64,000 nucleotides of DNA, taken from positions 51,880 through 115,879 of IMG/VR virus record IMGVR_UViG_3300002138_000190; one strand, 5' to 3'. This document shows positions 8,866 through 17,026 of the stretch, piece by piece (the first letter of the stretch is position 1; every line of letters starts with the position of its first letter). The notes below the pieces were generated by a model. That model was not told the origin of the DNA. It searched no databases and saw nothing but the letters and a program-made list of their open reading frames with translations. Both the position numbers and the translations under genes were made by a program. The stretch is from a virus.

Positions 8866-8873
8866 TATTTATA
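8866..8873 (-). promoter_or_regulatory. TATAAATA element 4 nt before ATG
   Basis: Exact TATAAATA on the minus strand, 4 nt before the ATG at 8861, with no Shine-Dalgarno between. If it is a late promoter the mRNA would be essentially leaderless. The same spacing occurs at 10930, 32770 and 38786. Confidence 0.5.
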
Positions 8874-8890
8874 TTTAAACTCTATTTAAT

Positions 8891-9571
8891 TTAATTGGTT
8901 TTTGTGTTTTCTTTGTTAACTTGCACAAGCTTGTCTTGTATGTTTTTTAATGAATTTACAAGTTGAAGTTTTATTTGATTGTTATCTGGCAAAGCTAAAA
9001 CAGTTTTGCAAAGTTCTAAATCAGTTGGTAGGTTTAATAACAATCTCAAATTAATTTCTGATCCTAATTTTGCAGACCAAAGTTCGTTTTGAAGATTAAA
9101 ATCATCCCAATTTTTAATTTTTTCTATTTTTTCTAATTCAGAAAAGTTTTTAACAAAGAAAATTAGCTCTTCTTCAATCATTCTTTTCTTTTTGAGTAGT
9201 TTTTCTTTTATTATATCTTTTTTATTGTTTGTTCTTTCTAGTCTTTTCTTCTTTATTTCAATAATTTTAGATTTAAGGTGATTATTTTCAATTTTAATGT
9301 TTTTATTTAAATTTTTAATCTTACTTTCTAAAATTTTAATTTTTACTTCAAGTATTTCGTAATTTTCATCAAAATGTATGATTTCTTCTTCTAATGATAT
9401 TAAAGTTTCTAATCTAGGTGATATTTCTCTAACACATTGCCATAGCTTAGATTGAATTGTTGGTTCTTTTCCCAACACAAAATGTCCTAGTTGGTAATAA
9501 GAATGCCTATCTTTAAGATCAACTGTTTTAAGAATATTTTCAGCTTGATCAGTTACTGTTAATTCGTTCAA
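8891..9571 (-). CDS. Coiled-coil protein, unknown
   Basis: 226 residues from TTG 9571. The TTG overlaps the TGA of the upstream gene (TTGA) and is preceded by GGGAG. Residues about 55-145 form a long Lys/Glu/Ile-rich coiled coil. The flanks are compact and contain two Trp (SKLWQCVREI and NELWSAKLG). It sits between fibre-like genes, so it may be an assembly chaperone or a trimerising linker for fibre attachment. No family is recognised. Confidence 0.55.
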   Translation of the reverse strand: MNELTVTDQAENILKTVDLKDRHSYYQLGHFVLGKEPTIQSKLWQCVREISPRLETLISLEEEIIHFDENYEILEVKIKILESKIKNLNKNIKIENNHLKSKIIEIKKKRLERTNNKKDIIKEKLLKKKRMIEEELIFFVKNFSELEKIEKIKNWDDFNLQNELWSAKLGSEINLRLLLNLPTDLELCKTVLALPDNNQIKLQLVNSLKNIQDKLVQVNKENTKTN

Positions 9572-10077
9572 AATTTAACTCCCACTATTGATTTAAAAGT
9601 TCCACCAAGTTTAATTGCACCATTTGCCCATAATAGCTTAATAACATCTTCAGGATTTTCTTTGCCGAAAAATCCAATTTCATTGTAAAAATTTTTATTT
9701 ATAAGCAAACATTCAATTGGGTTTTTAAAAAAATCCCATAATCTGTTTTTAACAGGAAAGATTATATCTTTTTCAGATTCAACAAAATCTGAAAATTTTC
9801 TTATAATTGATTTTGGCAAATGCAATCCACTTAATACTATGAAACACCAATCTTTGGTACTTTGGGTAATTGCTTTGTCAAACAACACAAATTTTTCTTT
9901 GCTTTGTACAACTGTAAGTTTAAAATCACAATCAATTTCTGTATTAGTAATTATTTGTTTGTCATATTCTGCAAAAATATTTTTGTGGTGGAACAATGTT
10001 TCTTTAATGCTATTTTGATTACCATCTAAAGAAACTACTGAAATACAAACATCTAATTTTTTTGGCCAATTAATCAT
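9568..10077 (-). CDS. GT-A-like glycosyltransferase fragment or relative
   Basis: 169 residues from ATG 10077, chosen because AAGGA precedes it by about 7 nt; an upstream in-frame start adds 14 residues but lacks a ribosome site. Residues about 20-130 resemble the GT-A fold of family 2 glycosyltransferases: a nucleotide-side VSLDGNQNSIKETL, then DWCFIVLSGLHLPKSII at the usual acidic metal-binding position (no DxD is visible), then FPVKNRLWDFFKNPIECLLINKNFYNEIGFFG. It is short. In the fibre operon it could glycosylate a tail protein, but the missing DxD leaves activity doubtful. Confidence 0.45.
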   Translation of the reverse strand: MINWPKKLDVCISVVSLDGNQNSIKETLFHHKNIFAEYDKQIITNTEIDCDFKLTVVQSKEKFVLFDKAITQSTKDWCFIVLSGLHLPKSIIRKFSDFVESEKDIIFPVKNRLWDFFKNPIECLLINKNFYNEIGFFGKENPEDVIKLLWANGAIKLGGTFKSIVGVKF

Positions 10078-10133
10078 AATAATTCCTTTTAATTTCTTAT
10101 TATAATTGATTGGCAACAATAAATCAATATGAT

Positions 10134-10925
10134 TTATGGAATTAATGACACATCAAAATCAATTTTGATTACATCATAAGGAGATAATTCATATTCTAAA
10201 TAAAAACCAATTAAATCTACATCAACAGTAAATTTGTTAGATGTCCATGTGTTAATAGTATTTGGGTCATAAGAAGGTCTATAATTTTCAACATCACTAT
10301 AAATTTGAACACCATTTACGAAAACTCTTAGTGAATTTTCCATTATTGGCTTTGATAATCCAGTAGTATAGTTTCTATAATCAGGTATTAAATATTTTGC
10401 TGTTGGAGTAACTGCATAGTAATGTTGATGTGCAGCTTCTTTAGGGAACTTAAGTTCTGCTGTAATATTATTTGGGCTTGTAACTATCCATTCTAATGAA
10501 TTGCTATTATTAAATTTTATATTTCCACTTGGAAAATAAACGGCATTGCTAATGCTTTCAAATTCTATTGTTAATTTATTTGCTTCACCTTGAATTAAAT
10601 TTAATTTTTGTCTTTCAGATAATTCCATTCTTACATAATCAACATCATTATAGCTTCCATCTGTATGGTGTCCAATATTGTGAAGTGTATTGTTAACTTC
10701 AGACACGATTAAATTTCCATTAGCTGTTAAGCTTTGATTTAATCTAGATGTTAAGTCTAATCTACTGCCAGCAGAAAAATTTAAAATTTCGGTATTTCTA
10801 TCAACTGCATCACTAATTACATCTTCACGAATTGCAATAGTTGAAATTGGAAGATTGTCATAAAGAAAGTGGTATGGTTCAATACCAGTAAATGTCGGTA
10901 TCGGGAATAAATTAATATTTGGCAT
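10134..10925 (-). CDS. Tail fibre or baseplate-associated structural protein
   Basis: 263 residues. The N-terminal region (1-60) includes SDAVDRNTEILNFSAGSR. Residues about 80-95 carry HNIGHHTDGSYNDVDYVRM, a HxxGxHTDG pattern seen in some phage fibre or neck proteins. The rest is beta-rich and ends in a domain with LRVFVNGVQIYSD and FYLEYELSPYDVIKIDFDV. There is no Shine-Dalgarno; AATAAATA lies 4 nt upstream of ATG. The position just downstream of the gp7/I-like gene fits a fibre or fibre-connector role. Confidence 0.55.
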   Translation of the reverse strand: MPNINLFPIPTFTGIEPYHFLYDNLPISTIAIREDVISDAVDRNTEILNFSAGSRLDLTSRLNQSLTANGNLIVSEVNNTLHNIGHHTDGSYNDVDYVRMELSERQKLNLIQGEANKLTIEFESISNAVYFPSGNIKFNNSNSLEWIVTSPNNITAELKFPKEAAHQHYYAVTPTAKYLIPDYRNYTTGLSKPIMENSLRVFVNGVQIYSDVENYRPSYDPNTINTWTSNKFTVDVDLIGFYLEYELSPYDVIKIDFDVSLIP

Positions 10926-10929
10926 ATTT

Positions 10930-10937
10930 TATTTATT
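10930..10937 (-). promoter_or_regulatory. AATAAATA element 4 nt before ATG
   Basis: The minus strand reads AATAAATAAAATATG across the start at 10925. This 15-mer is identical to the one before the plus-strand gene at 32782, and no Shine-Dalgarno is present. Confidence 0.5.
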
Positions 10938-10954
10938 ACTTTTGCTTAAATAAA

Positions 10955-11464
10955 TTACAAAATATTGATATTCCAACTGAATGTAATTTGAATTTGACTT
11001 GTTTTTGCTATTCCACTAAAAGTTGATAACGAATACAAATCATTACTTCCCATTTGCAACCCAATTTCACTAATTGAATATCCATTGCCATCATTAAAGC
11101 CTAGTACTGCTGTAAAAATTGCTTGGCTTGAATTGTTTGGGTTTATCAAAGAATTAACTTGTTTTGTTGCTACTGTAATTCCGTACATGCCATTTTGATT
11201 TGCATTTACTGCTCTTGGAACACCGCCAACTTCACCACCGTTTCCAAAAAGCATGTTTTTTACGAAAAAAGGAAAAGCATACTCAAACTGCCCACTTGTG
11301 TTAGAACAAGCTTGTAGGGTATGAGTTAAGGCCTTAATGATTGCTTCCCTGCCAGTTTTTAAAATGGCATTTTTGAAAGGCTTTATTGTTTTATTGCCAT
11401 TCTTATCTTCGATGGTAATTTCTCCATAGCCTATTGATTGAATGTTAGAATTAATTTCGTTCAT
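10955..11464 (-). CDS. Phage baseplate/fibre-base protein
   Basis: 169 residues. The pattern VKNMLFGNGG near the middle, then GMYGITVATKQVNS, then a FTAVLGFNDGNGYSISEIGLQM stretch and a final TSQIQITFSWNINIL strand matches a widespread family of contractile-phage proteins at the base of fibres (often FGDGG, then NEMGL, then ITW-type endings). The start ATG overlaps the stop of the gp7/I-like gene (ATGA), so translation is coupled. Family membership is from pattern recognition only. Confidence 0.6.
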   Translation of the reverse strand: MNEINSNIQSIGYGEITIEDKNGNKTIKPFKNAILKTGREAIIKALTHTLQACSNTSGQFEYAFPFFVKNMLFGNGGEVGGVPRAVNANQNGMYGITVATKQVNSLINPNNSSQAIFTAVLGFNDGNGYSISEIGLQMGSNDLYSLSTFSGIAKTSQIQITFSWNINIL

Positions 11465-14400
11465 GTTAAATTTCCTTCAAATGTTTGGCCATCAACTGTT
11501 TCTATTTTAAAACCAATATTTTCTTCTTGCTTTATAATATCATTGATCTTGCTATTTTCCCCTTGTTTTTCCAAAGAAGAAATAAAATTTGCTCCGAATG
11601 CAAATGAACTTGAATTACAAATGTTTAGCACCATATTATTTTCATCAACACCAGTTATTTCATCAAAACCAGTTTTATCTACGGAACAAACAGTAGAATT
11701 TTCTTGTGTGCTGTATTCATAGTCAATTTCAAAAAAATAATTTGTAGGTATGCTGCTCCAAGAAAATAAAATTTGGCCTGTGGAAAATACAATTTCTCCA
11801 GATATTACCCTAGAATAATTTGTATTAACATCGTTAAATTTAAAAATTCCAGAAGGACTTATTGAAAAAGTTTGAATCATTGATTGCCTGTAATATATTC
11901 TACCATTTACGCTTCCTGCTACAACAGGAGTATTTTTTAATGTGACATTGGTAATTTTATTGGTGTGATTTGCTTGAAAAGATTCATTTACAACTTTTTT
12001 ATATTTATTATTCTGAAATGCATACTCATTTTTTGTCAATTGAATTGAGTTGACAGAAAGAGATGTTCCACCAGCTAATTGTGTAGTTAAATCTAATTTT
12101 AGACCACCTAATATCAAATAATCTGTAACTCCTTCTGAATAATAATCTTCTATTTTATATAAATTATCATCGATTACCAATATAAAGTTCTCTTTGAATT
12201 GATTGTTTTCAACAGCATCCACAGAATTAGGATTTTCAATTTCTAACATACTGGTAGGTTTTTCAATAACCATGCCTTTATAACTTAAATTACCAGTTGT
12301 TTCTTCTACAATTCTATTTAATACCTTGCCAGATTGACCTATAACATTTCCATTATTCCAAGAACAAACCACAAATACATTTTCTTCAAAACCATATTCT
12401 ATAATTTGATATTGTTCATTTAGTAGAGAATAATAAAAGTAATTTCCAATTTTCAATCTTTCTATAGCATTGCCAAAATTACCATCGTTAATTGTTACTA
12501 TTCCATTGTTGAAGCAAAATAAAGTTCCGTCAAATGAAGTGTAAATGGAATCATTATTTGAATTTAATAGTTCATAGTTAATATTGTTTATACTTAATGA
12601 TTGTGTAAGTGGTGGCAATGTATTGTCATCTTTCAGCACAACACTTCCATCAGTATTAATTGCACTTATAATGTAAACATTATAAGCACTTGGATAAGAT
12701 GTGTAATATTTTATTTTCCAAGGATTTAATGGGTTTGTTTCTTCTGATTCAACATTATTGTCCGATATGGAATTTTTCAAGAAAACATCAGAGAATATGA
12801 AAATATTTCTTTGTGTGACATTTATGTCTGTGCCAGAATAAATTGCATTGCTTAATCTATATGCAAATTGAGATTGGTTTATTGGTTGTGTTAATAAAGC
12901 TTGTTCGTAAATTTCAATGTAATTCTTTTCTGGATTTAATACAGTATAAACTCCTTGATTTGGAGAAGGTGATAAAATTTCCAAATATGTATTTGGTCTA
13001 TTAGTAACAGTCAAACTTGCAAAATTAATCAAGGGAGAATAAAGAACAATTTTCTGATTGAAACCTATAACTGAATCAGTTCCTAAGTTGATTTGTGTAG
13101 CAAGTACGGATCTGGTTACTTGTCTTGTTGTTAAACCTAAAAACATATCTCTGTTAAAAAGTGTTTGTGGATAATTAGCTAAAAGATTTTCTGCACCAAA
13201 ATAACTTATTAATATTTCAATGTTTTCTTCTGGAGGAAGAATGTATTCATTTAATAATCCAGAATAATTCAATGAATGTAATATTGCATGAAAAGGCTTG
13301 TTTTCTTTTATTACTTGCAGAGCTTCATTAATTCTTTCGGGATTTAAATCTTCAATAGTCAAATCACAATTGAACAATGTTGTAATAAAACCACTACAAG
13401 GATCAATGAAATTTTTATCTATGTCACATGGGTTATTACTATCTCGCAAGGAACCATTATATTCATCCATGTTGTAAATGTTTTCAGAATAAGCAAAATC
13501 AGTTCTAACTTGACCAAAAACTATTGGGTCGTTAAAAGGATTTTTAGTTGGAATAACTTCATTTAAGAAAACATCATCTTCTGCTATAACTTTCGCATTC
13601 CAATTTTTAGGAGGATAGGTAATGTTTAAATCATCCCTGAAATCTGCTAGAGATAAAGATCTCAAATAATTTTCTATAGTTTGCTCAACAGGATCAGCAA
13701 TTTGTTTTATTTGATATAGTATTTTTATTGTGTCATTATTTTTAAGACTTGGCCCATTCCATGTTAAAATACTTACAAAATTAAATGTCTCAATGCTGAT
13801 GTAATTTAAAGGTTGTTCAATGAATTCTCCAGAGCCTTCTCTGAGATGTACTTTAAAATTATCAGAATTTATTGGCAAACTTACTTTAGATAATTCAAAT
13901 TCACTTTGAGTATTTAAAATATAAAAGACATCTGTCCAAGTATATCTTGAATATACTTGATACAATTGTGTGAGTTTTTCTAAATTTATTCCAGCATCTC
14001 CTAGTGCTGATTTTAATCCTTTTAATGTTCCCTTCATTTTAAAATTAGGAACTGCTTTTGCTATTTGTCTTCTCCATCTAATTGGATCATTTGATGAAAA
14101 ACTTAACCTGTAAAGGTTTCCTAAATATGCAAGAAAATATTCTGGAATTAAGTTGTAATCCAGTAATCCAGAAATGTTATTTGCTAAATTTTCTAATACA
14201 GCAAAAGAATCTCCAACTGCTAAATTAAAATTATTTAAAACTTCTGGAGATATATCTGTAGGACTTAATTGTTGTTTGTAAACTTCTGGCATATACTTGT
14301 TTAACAAATCAGGATATTTGTTTTTATCTGTTATAAAATTAGCTGGAATTAAATATTTGTAAGAATCAGAAGATAAAGAAAAAAACAAACTAGATGATAA

Positions 14401-14937
14401 TTTTTGTAGAGAAACATTAGGTCGCCAATTCCAAGCTAAAAAATAATCTCCTTCTCTCAAATTATCTTTTTTAAATTTTAATCTAAAGTGACCATAGATT
14501 ATATTGCTGTCAACATCATTGACTTTGTAAAGAATAGAATCATTTGGATTACTTGATTCCCATACTGGATTTTCTTCTGAGCCGAAAACAGCAACAGCAA
14601 TCAAGTTGTCAAATTGCAAATTTGAAAAATTATTTGAATTTAAAAGTAATTTTTTAGCTGTTTTTAATTCATCTGCATAATCAGAATTTTCTGGATTAGT
14701 ACAAACTAATTGTGCTTTTTCTAAGTAATTTTTTTCTAATTCTGGTGAAACAGTATTAGCAGATATCTGTGTATGAAAATCATTGCTGAAATTTCTTTCA
14801 ACAAAGTAAACTTTTACATTTACAATTTCAAATGGATCAGCATTAAAACAACAATTTACATCTGGAGTGTAAATGTCAAAAATTATTGTGTCAGAAACTT
14901 TAGGTTTTTCGTAATAATATTTTTCGTTCATTTTCAC
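11461..14937 (-). CDS. Baseplate wedge protein with tail protein I-like domain (gp7/gpI)
   Basis: 1158 residues from GTG 14937, overlapping the upstream TGA (GTGA); an ATG two codons later is also possible. Residues about 205-320 match the P2 tail protein I pattern: KYMPEVYKQQL, a helix with NLANNISGLLD, then IPEYFLAYLGNLYRLSF, RWRRQIAKAVPNFKMKGTLKGLKSALGDAGI. The remaining 800 residues are beta-rich and may form the arm domains that hold fibres, as in T4 gp7 (about 1030 residues). Order W-J-I is preserved in this operon. It forms part of the baseplate wedge in the virion. Confidence 0.75.
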   Translation of the reverse strand: MKMNEKYYYEKPKVSDTIIFDIYTPDVNCCFNADPFEIVNVKVYFVERNFSNDFHTQISANTVSPELEKNYLEKAQLVCTNPENSDYADELKTAKKLLLNSNNFSNLQFDNLIAVAVFGSEENPVWESSNPNDSILYKVNDVDSNIIYGHFRLKFKKDNLREGDYFLAWNWRPNVSLQKLSSSLFFSLSSDSYKYLIPANFITDKNKYPDLLNKYMPEVYKQQLSPTDISPEVLNNFNLAVGDSFAVLENLANNISGLLDYNLIPEYFLAYLGNLYRLSFSSNDPIRWRRQIAKAVPNFKMKGTLKGLKSALGDAGINLEKLTQLYQVYSRYTWTDVFYILNTQSEFELSKVSLPINSDNFKVHLREGSGEFIEQPLNYISIETFNFVSILTWNGPSLKNNDTIKILYQIKQIADPVEQTIENYLRSLSLADFRDDLNITYPPKNWNAKVIAEDDVFLNEVIPTKNPFNDPIVFGQVRTDFAYSENIYNMDEYNGSLRDSNNPCDIDKNFIDPCSGFITTLFNCDLTIEDLNPERINEALQVIKENKPFHAILHSLNYSGLLNEYILPPEENIEILISYFGAENLLANYPQTLFNRDMFLGLTTRQVTRSVLATQINLGTDSVIGFNQKIVLYSPLINFASLTVTNRPNTYLEILSPSPNQGVYTVLNPEKNYIEIYEQALLTQPINQSQFAYRLSNAIYSGTDINVTQRNIFIFSDVFLKNSISDNNVESEETNPLNPWKIKYYTSYPSAYNVYIISAINTDGSVVLKDDNTLPPLTQSLSINNINYELLNSNNDSIYTSFDGTLFCFNNGIVTINDGNFGNAIERLKIGNYFYYSLLNEQYQIIEYGFEENVFVVCSWNNGNVIGQSGKVLNRIVEETTGNLSYKGMVIEKPTSMLEIENPNSVDAVENNQFKENFILVIDDNLYKIEDYYSEGVTDYLILGGLKLDLTTQLAGGTSLSVNSIQLTKNEYAFQNNKYKKVVNESFQANHTNKITNVTLKNTPVVAGSVNGRIYYRQSMIQTFSISPSGIFKFNDVNTNYSRVISGEIVFSTGQILFSWSSIPTNYFFEIDYEYSTQENSTVCSVDKTGFDEITGVDENNMVLNICNSSSFAFGANFISSLEKQGENSKINDIIKQEENIGFKIETVDGQTFEGNLT

Positions 14938-16481
14938 ACATATGTAAAAGAAATGGTAGTGTTTTCTGGTCTTATTATCTCATAATATTTTGTTGTAACT
15001 AATTTTAAATTAGATTCAGAAATTGTATTGAATGAAATTTCAAAACTTTTTGGTTGTTTGAAATCTGAAAGAGATTGTATTATATCTACATCACTTAAAG
15101 ATTCGCCATAATCCCAATTGTTCAAGTTGAAAAAGATGTCAATTTTAGATTGCATTGATGCTTTTAATTCATCTTCAAATTTTTTGTAAAATCTATCTAC
15201 TGTAACCTCTATTAAAACATCAACTAGAAAAATTTCTCCATCTTTGATACAAATAGAATCTGTAAGCATTTTAACATCATCTAAAGCATCTGTAAGTTCA
15301 GATTTAAATTGACTATTGGCTGGCTGTAAATTATTTGATCCTGATTTAACTAAAACAAAATAGTCAATTATATTTGCAGCACAACCATAATTTCTTAAAA
15401 CAGGATTGCATTTTCCCATAACACCATTGAAATTTGTTCTAAAAAGATTGCCATAAGATTTGTAATCTTGACCTGAAACTGTTCTATTTTGAGTTCTTAA
15501 ATAAAGAGGAATTTTTTCCCTTATGTCTTCAACAGTATCTCCTGATGATCCAAATTGACCAGCTGTATAGTTTGTAAATGTAACAGGAACACTAGATGGT
15601 ACACCTTCAGGATTTACTAATGCTTCTATTGTTGCATAATTTGTTACAATGTCTCCATTTATTGAACCACCAATTCTAAACTGAACAGAAATTTTAGTTC
15701 CTAAAGGTGGAATTAATCCACCCTTGCCAGTTCCAAATATAACATTGGCACTATAATCAGAATTGTATTCAATAATAAATTCTTTGTTTGCAATTCCAGA
15801 TGTGAAGAAATCAACATTTTGCCATTCTTGTCCATCTATGAAAACTCTCACAGAATTATCAATTATATTTGTGTAATTTAAAATTAATACTTGATTTATT
15901 TCACCTGTTGATGTATATAAATTTGTAGTTGTTTTTCCAGCAATCCCTACAATATTTGAATTAATTAAAGAGCCAGCTTTCAATACTATAGGTTCATCAT
16001 AAATTGGCCTGTTTAAAGAATCGGCAGGATATAATTCATATGTTAATGGTGCTTCATTTGATACAAGATTAAAATTATAAGGTGCTTCAATTACTAAATC
16101 AGCAGTTTGAATATTTGTAATTCTTGCTGTGAATAAAGCTTTAGAACCAATTGGCCCTTGTGGTTTGTATCCAACTAATTTTGCCAATCTAAAAATATTA
16201 TCAAGTTCTGTTACAGTATCAATAAAAATTTCATTTGCAATTTGATCCATTTTAAAAGACAAAGTATCTGCTAGAAATGCAAAATTTTCAATTAGCATAA
16301 TGGCTAAACTAGATTCAACAAAATCATTAAAATTATTTCCAAATTTTTCTTTTACAAAATTTATTAACCTAGCTTTCATTGAGTAAAAGTCTTGATTGGT
16401 ATAATTCAAGTTAACAATTTTTGTTTGTTGTGGTATATCACCAATATCATAAGGATTGACAATTTCACATTTTTCTTGCAT
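14934..16481 (-). CDS. Baseplate wedge protein gp6/J-like
   Basis: 515 residues. Features of the baseplate J family: an N-terminal helical part (residues 25-95) with FVESSLAIMLIENFAFLADTLSFKMDQIANE and the LAKLVGYKPQGP segment; a central beta domain with FIDGQEWQNV and NVIFGTGKGGLIPPLGTKISVQFRIG; and a C-terminal part with VEDIREKIPLYLRTQNRTVSGQDY and NPVLRNYGCAANI. It is similar in length to other J/gp6 proteins (T4 gp6 is 660). gp6 dimers build the inner ring of the wedge that joins gp25 to gp7. It lies 4 nt after gp25. Confidence 0.88.
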   Translation of the reverse strand: MQEKCEIVNPYDIGDIPQQTKIVNLNYTNQDFYSMKARLINFVKEKFGNNFNDFVESSLAIMLIENFAFLADTLSFKMDQIANEIFIDTVTELDNIFRLAKLVGYKPQGPIGSKALFTARITNIQTADLVIEAPYNFNLVSNEAPLTYELYPADSLNRPIYDEPIVLKAGSLINSNIVGIAGKTTTNLYTSTGEINQVLILNYTNIIDNSVRVFIDGQEWQNVDFFTSGIANKEFIIEYNSDYSANVIFGTGKGGLIPPLGTKISVQFRIGGSINGDIVTNYATIEALVNPEGVPSSVPVTFTNYTAGQFGSSGDTVEDIREKIPLYLRTQNRTVSGQDYKSYGNLFRTNFNGVMGKCNPVLRNYGCAANIIDYFVLVKSGSNNLQPANSQFKSELTDALDDVKMLTDSICIKDGEIFLVDVLIEVTVDRFYKKFEDELKASMQSKIDIFFNLNNWDYGESLSDVDIIQSLSDFKQPKSFEISFNTISESNLKLVTTKYYEIIRPENTTISFTYV

Positions 16482-16485
16482 TTTT

Positions 16486-16911
16486 CTATCTTTCTGTTGG
16501 CAATTCTAAAACTAAAACTTCAACATAACTAATATTACTTGGATCGAAAAATTTTATTAAAATTTTCAATACATGATCGTTATCGTTTAACTCAGATTCA
16601 TTCTGCGTTCTTGTACTATCATTATAACCATTACTTATTTCAATTTGAGACACTACTATCCTTGGTTCCCATAAAGTAATAGCTTTTTTAATCAAATTTT
16701 CAGCTTCCATCCTAACATATTCATCATTTGGCTTGAATAAAAGCTTTCTTAATCCTGTTCCATAATTAGGCAACATGACTCTTTCAGTAGGATTTGTCAA
16801 TAATAATTGAATTAAATCCGATTTTAAAGTAGATATTCCTTCTTGGGAAAACAAGTATCCAAGGGAATTTTTAGATATCGGATAAGGAGCACCTTTTAGT
16901 ATAAAACTCAT
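16486..16911 (-). CDS. Baseplate wedge protein gp25/W-like
   Basis: 141 residues, the usual size for gp25/W. Typical features: GTGLRKLLFKPND near residue 50, the EAENLIKKAITLWEPRIVVSQIEI helix-strand, and an N-terminal ISKNSLGYLFSQEGISTLKSDLIQLLLTNPTERVMLPNYG, with the conserved NP-GER-like loop. gp25 links the wedge to the tail sheath and has a distant lysozyme-like fold. No Shine-Dalgarno is seen; a CTAAATA element lies 7 nt upstream of the ATG. Confidence 0.88.
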   Translation of the reverse strand: MSFILKGAPYPISKNSLGYLFSQEGISTLKSDLIQLLLTNPTERVMLPNYGTGLRKLLFKPNDEYVRMEAENLIKKAITLWEPRIVVSQIEISNGYNDSTRTQNESELNDNDHVLKILIKFFDPSNISYVEVLVLELPTER

Positions 16912-16918
16912 ATGTCTT

Positions 16919-16926
16919 TATTTAGG
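16919..16926 (-). promoter_or_regulatory. CTAAATA late-promoter-like element
   Basis: The minus strand reads CCTAAATA 7 nt before the gp25 ATG. It lies in the 115-nt gap between gp25 and the spike gene, which also holds an AT-only inverted repeat near 16940-16970 with no clear role. Confidence 0.4.
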
Positions 16927-17026
16927 TAAAATTTAGGTAAAAAGTTAATAAATTGTTAATTTATTTAACTTAAATGTATATGTTTTATTATAGTACCTCA
17001 TTAATATTTTGTGCCATTCCTGTTCT

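Noticed and set aside
16940-16970. AT-only inverted repeat near gp25 as a terminator
   Set aside because: It has no GC pairs and no T-run; in such AT-rich DNA it may arise by chance.
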